Shown in pieces: positions 63,624-64,000 of a stretch of DNA of 64,000 nt (positions are counted from its first letter, which is position 1; each line of letters begins with the position of its first letter). Made by a program: the position numbers and the translations under genes. The notes beneath the pieces are model-generated. The model saw nothing but the letters and a program-made list of their open reading frames with translations, was not told the origin of the DNA and searched no databases. Source of the stretch: Roseivivax jejudonensis (GTDB taxonomy: Bacteria > Pseudomonadota > Alphaproteobacteria > Rhodobacterales > Rhodobacteraceae); the NCBI RefSeq assembly GCF_900172265.1, contig NZ_FWFK01000009.1:1-64000 (forward strand), in the 5' to 3' direction.

Positions 63624-64000
63624 TCAGAGCGTCTCGAGCGCGCGGGCGAAGACCGACGCTTCGACGTTGCCGCCGGAGATGGTGACGATCACCGTGTCCG
63701 CCTCGACCTCCGGCGAGAAGAGTGCGGCAGCGAGAGCGACCGCGCCGCCGGGTTCGGCGACCACCTTGAGCCGTTGGAACGCCAGAGCCATCGCGTGCAG
63801 GACGTCCGTATCCGACACCGCGAGCCCGGGGCCAGCGAGCCGCGCGAGCACCGGGAACGTGAGCGTGCCCGGTGCCGGCGTGAGCACCGCGTCGCAGAGC
63901 CCGGCCTCCGGTCGGCCATGTGGCGTGATCTCTCCGGCCGCGAGCGAGCGTGCCACGTCGTCGAAGCCCTCGGGCTCGACGGTGCGAAGGCGCAGGCCCG
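63624..64000 (-). CDS. PLP-dependent serine/threonine dehydratase (5' part outside window)
   Basis: The readable C-terminal 125 or so residues match the threonine/serine dehydratase family (VEPEGFDDVARSLAAGE, then DVLHAMALAFQRLKVVAEPG, and VIVTISGGNV near the end). The reading frame continues beyond base 64000, so the N-terminal PLP-lysine region is not visible. It is convergent with the MATE gene. Confidence 0.85.
   Translation of the reverse strand, partial: GLRLRTVEPEGFDDVARSLAAGEITPHGRPEAGLCDAVLTPAPGTLTFPVLARLAGPGLAVSDTDVLHAMALAFQRLKVVAEPGGAVALAAALFSPEVEADTVIVTISGGNVEASVFARALETL

Overview
This window comes from a high-GC alphaproteobacterium, most likely a member of the Rhodobacterales. 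The evidence is: tuf followed by the S10, spc and alpha ribosomal blocks in alphaproteobacterial style; a malyl-CoA lyase closely resembling Rhodobacter Mcl1 (ethylmalonyl-CoA pathway); a COQ9-family gene divergent from rpsU; a merodiploid-looking set of MDR reductases; and promoters with a good TTGAC-type -35 but a weak -10 lacking the final T.

Positions 1-19430 hold the end of tuf and then rpsJ-rplC-rplD-rplW-rplB-rpsS-rplV-rpsC-rplP, rpmC-rpsQ-rplN-rplX-rplE-rpsN-rpsH-rplF-rplR-rpsE-rpmD, rplO-secY-adk, and rpsM-rpsK-rpoA-rplQ. Two insertions break the usual order. Between rplP and rpmC there are an unrecognised 99-residue ORF and a 2-oxoglutarate/Fe(II) oxygenase-like gene. Between rpmD and rplO there is a minus-strand pair, a DEAD-box RNA helicase and an MDR oxidoreductase. 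Terminator-like hairpins divide the ribosomal block into several units.

Positions 19430-31450 hold rarA and a Do-type periplasmic protease; a cobalamin riboswitch in front of a His-rich PCuAC-like periplasmic protein; mcl1; a probable D-glutamate catabolic operon (DgcN-like, DgcA-like, D-amino-acid aminotransferase); two small conserved genes; pyk with a LacI-type operator-like palindrome; and rpmI-rplT without infC.

Positions 31450-47270 are mainly transport and nitrogen metabolism: a peptide/nickel-type ABC transporter (two permeases, a binding protein, and a fused double ATPase), an M20 amidohydrolase, a glutathione transferase, MscL, a CDF metal transporter, alanine dehydrogenase with a divergent Lrp regulator, a BCCT transporter, a GMC oxidoreductase and rpsU.

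Positions 47270-64000 hold a COQ9-family gene, two quinone-reductase-like MDR genes, purD, a small Cys-rich protein, xseA, a fatty-acid oxidation cluster (acyl-CoA dehydrogenase, RHH-like small protein, GST, thiolase, FadB-type multifunctional enzyme) with two MerR regulators, two PaaI-type thioesterases, a MATE transporter and a truncated serine/threonine dehydratase.

The observations most worth following are the oxygenase beside the L16 gene, the B12-riboswitch-controlled PCuAC-like protein that has lost a copper-ligand methionine, the D-Glu operon, and a dispersed intergenic repeat (seven copies, several with compensated hairpins, mostly downstream of genes in the sense direction). No rRNA, tRNA, CRISPR array, insertion sequence or prophage was seen.
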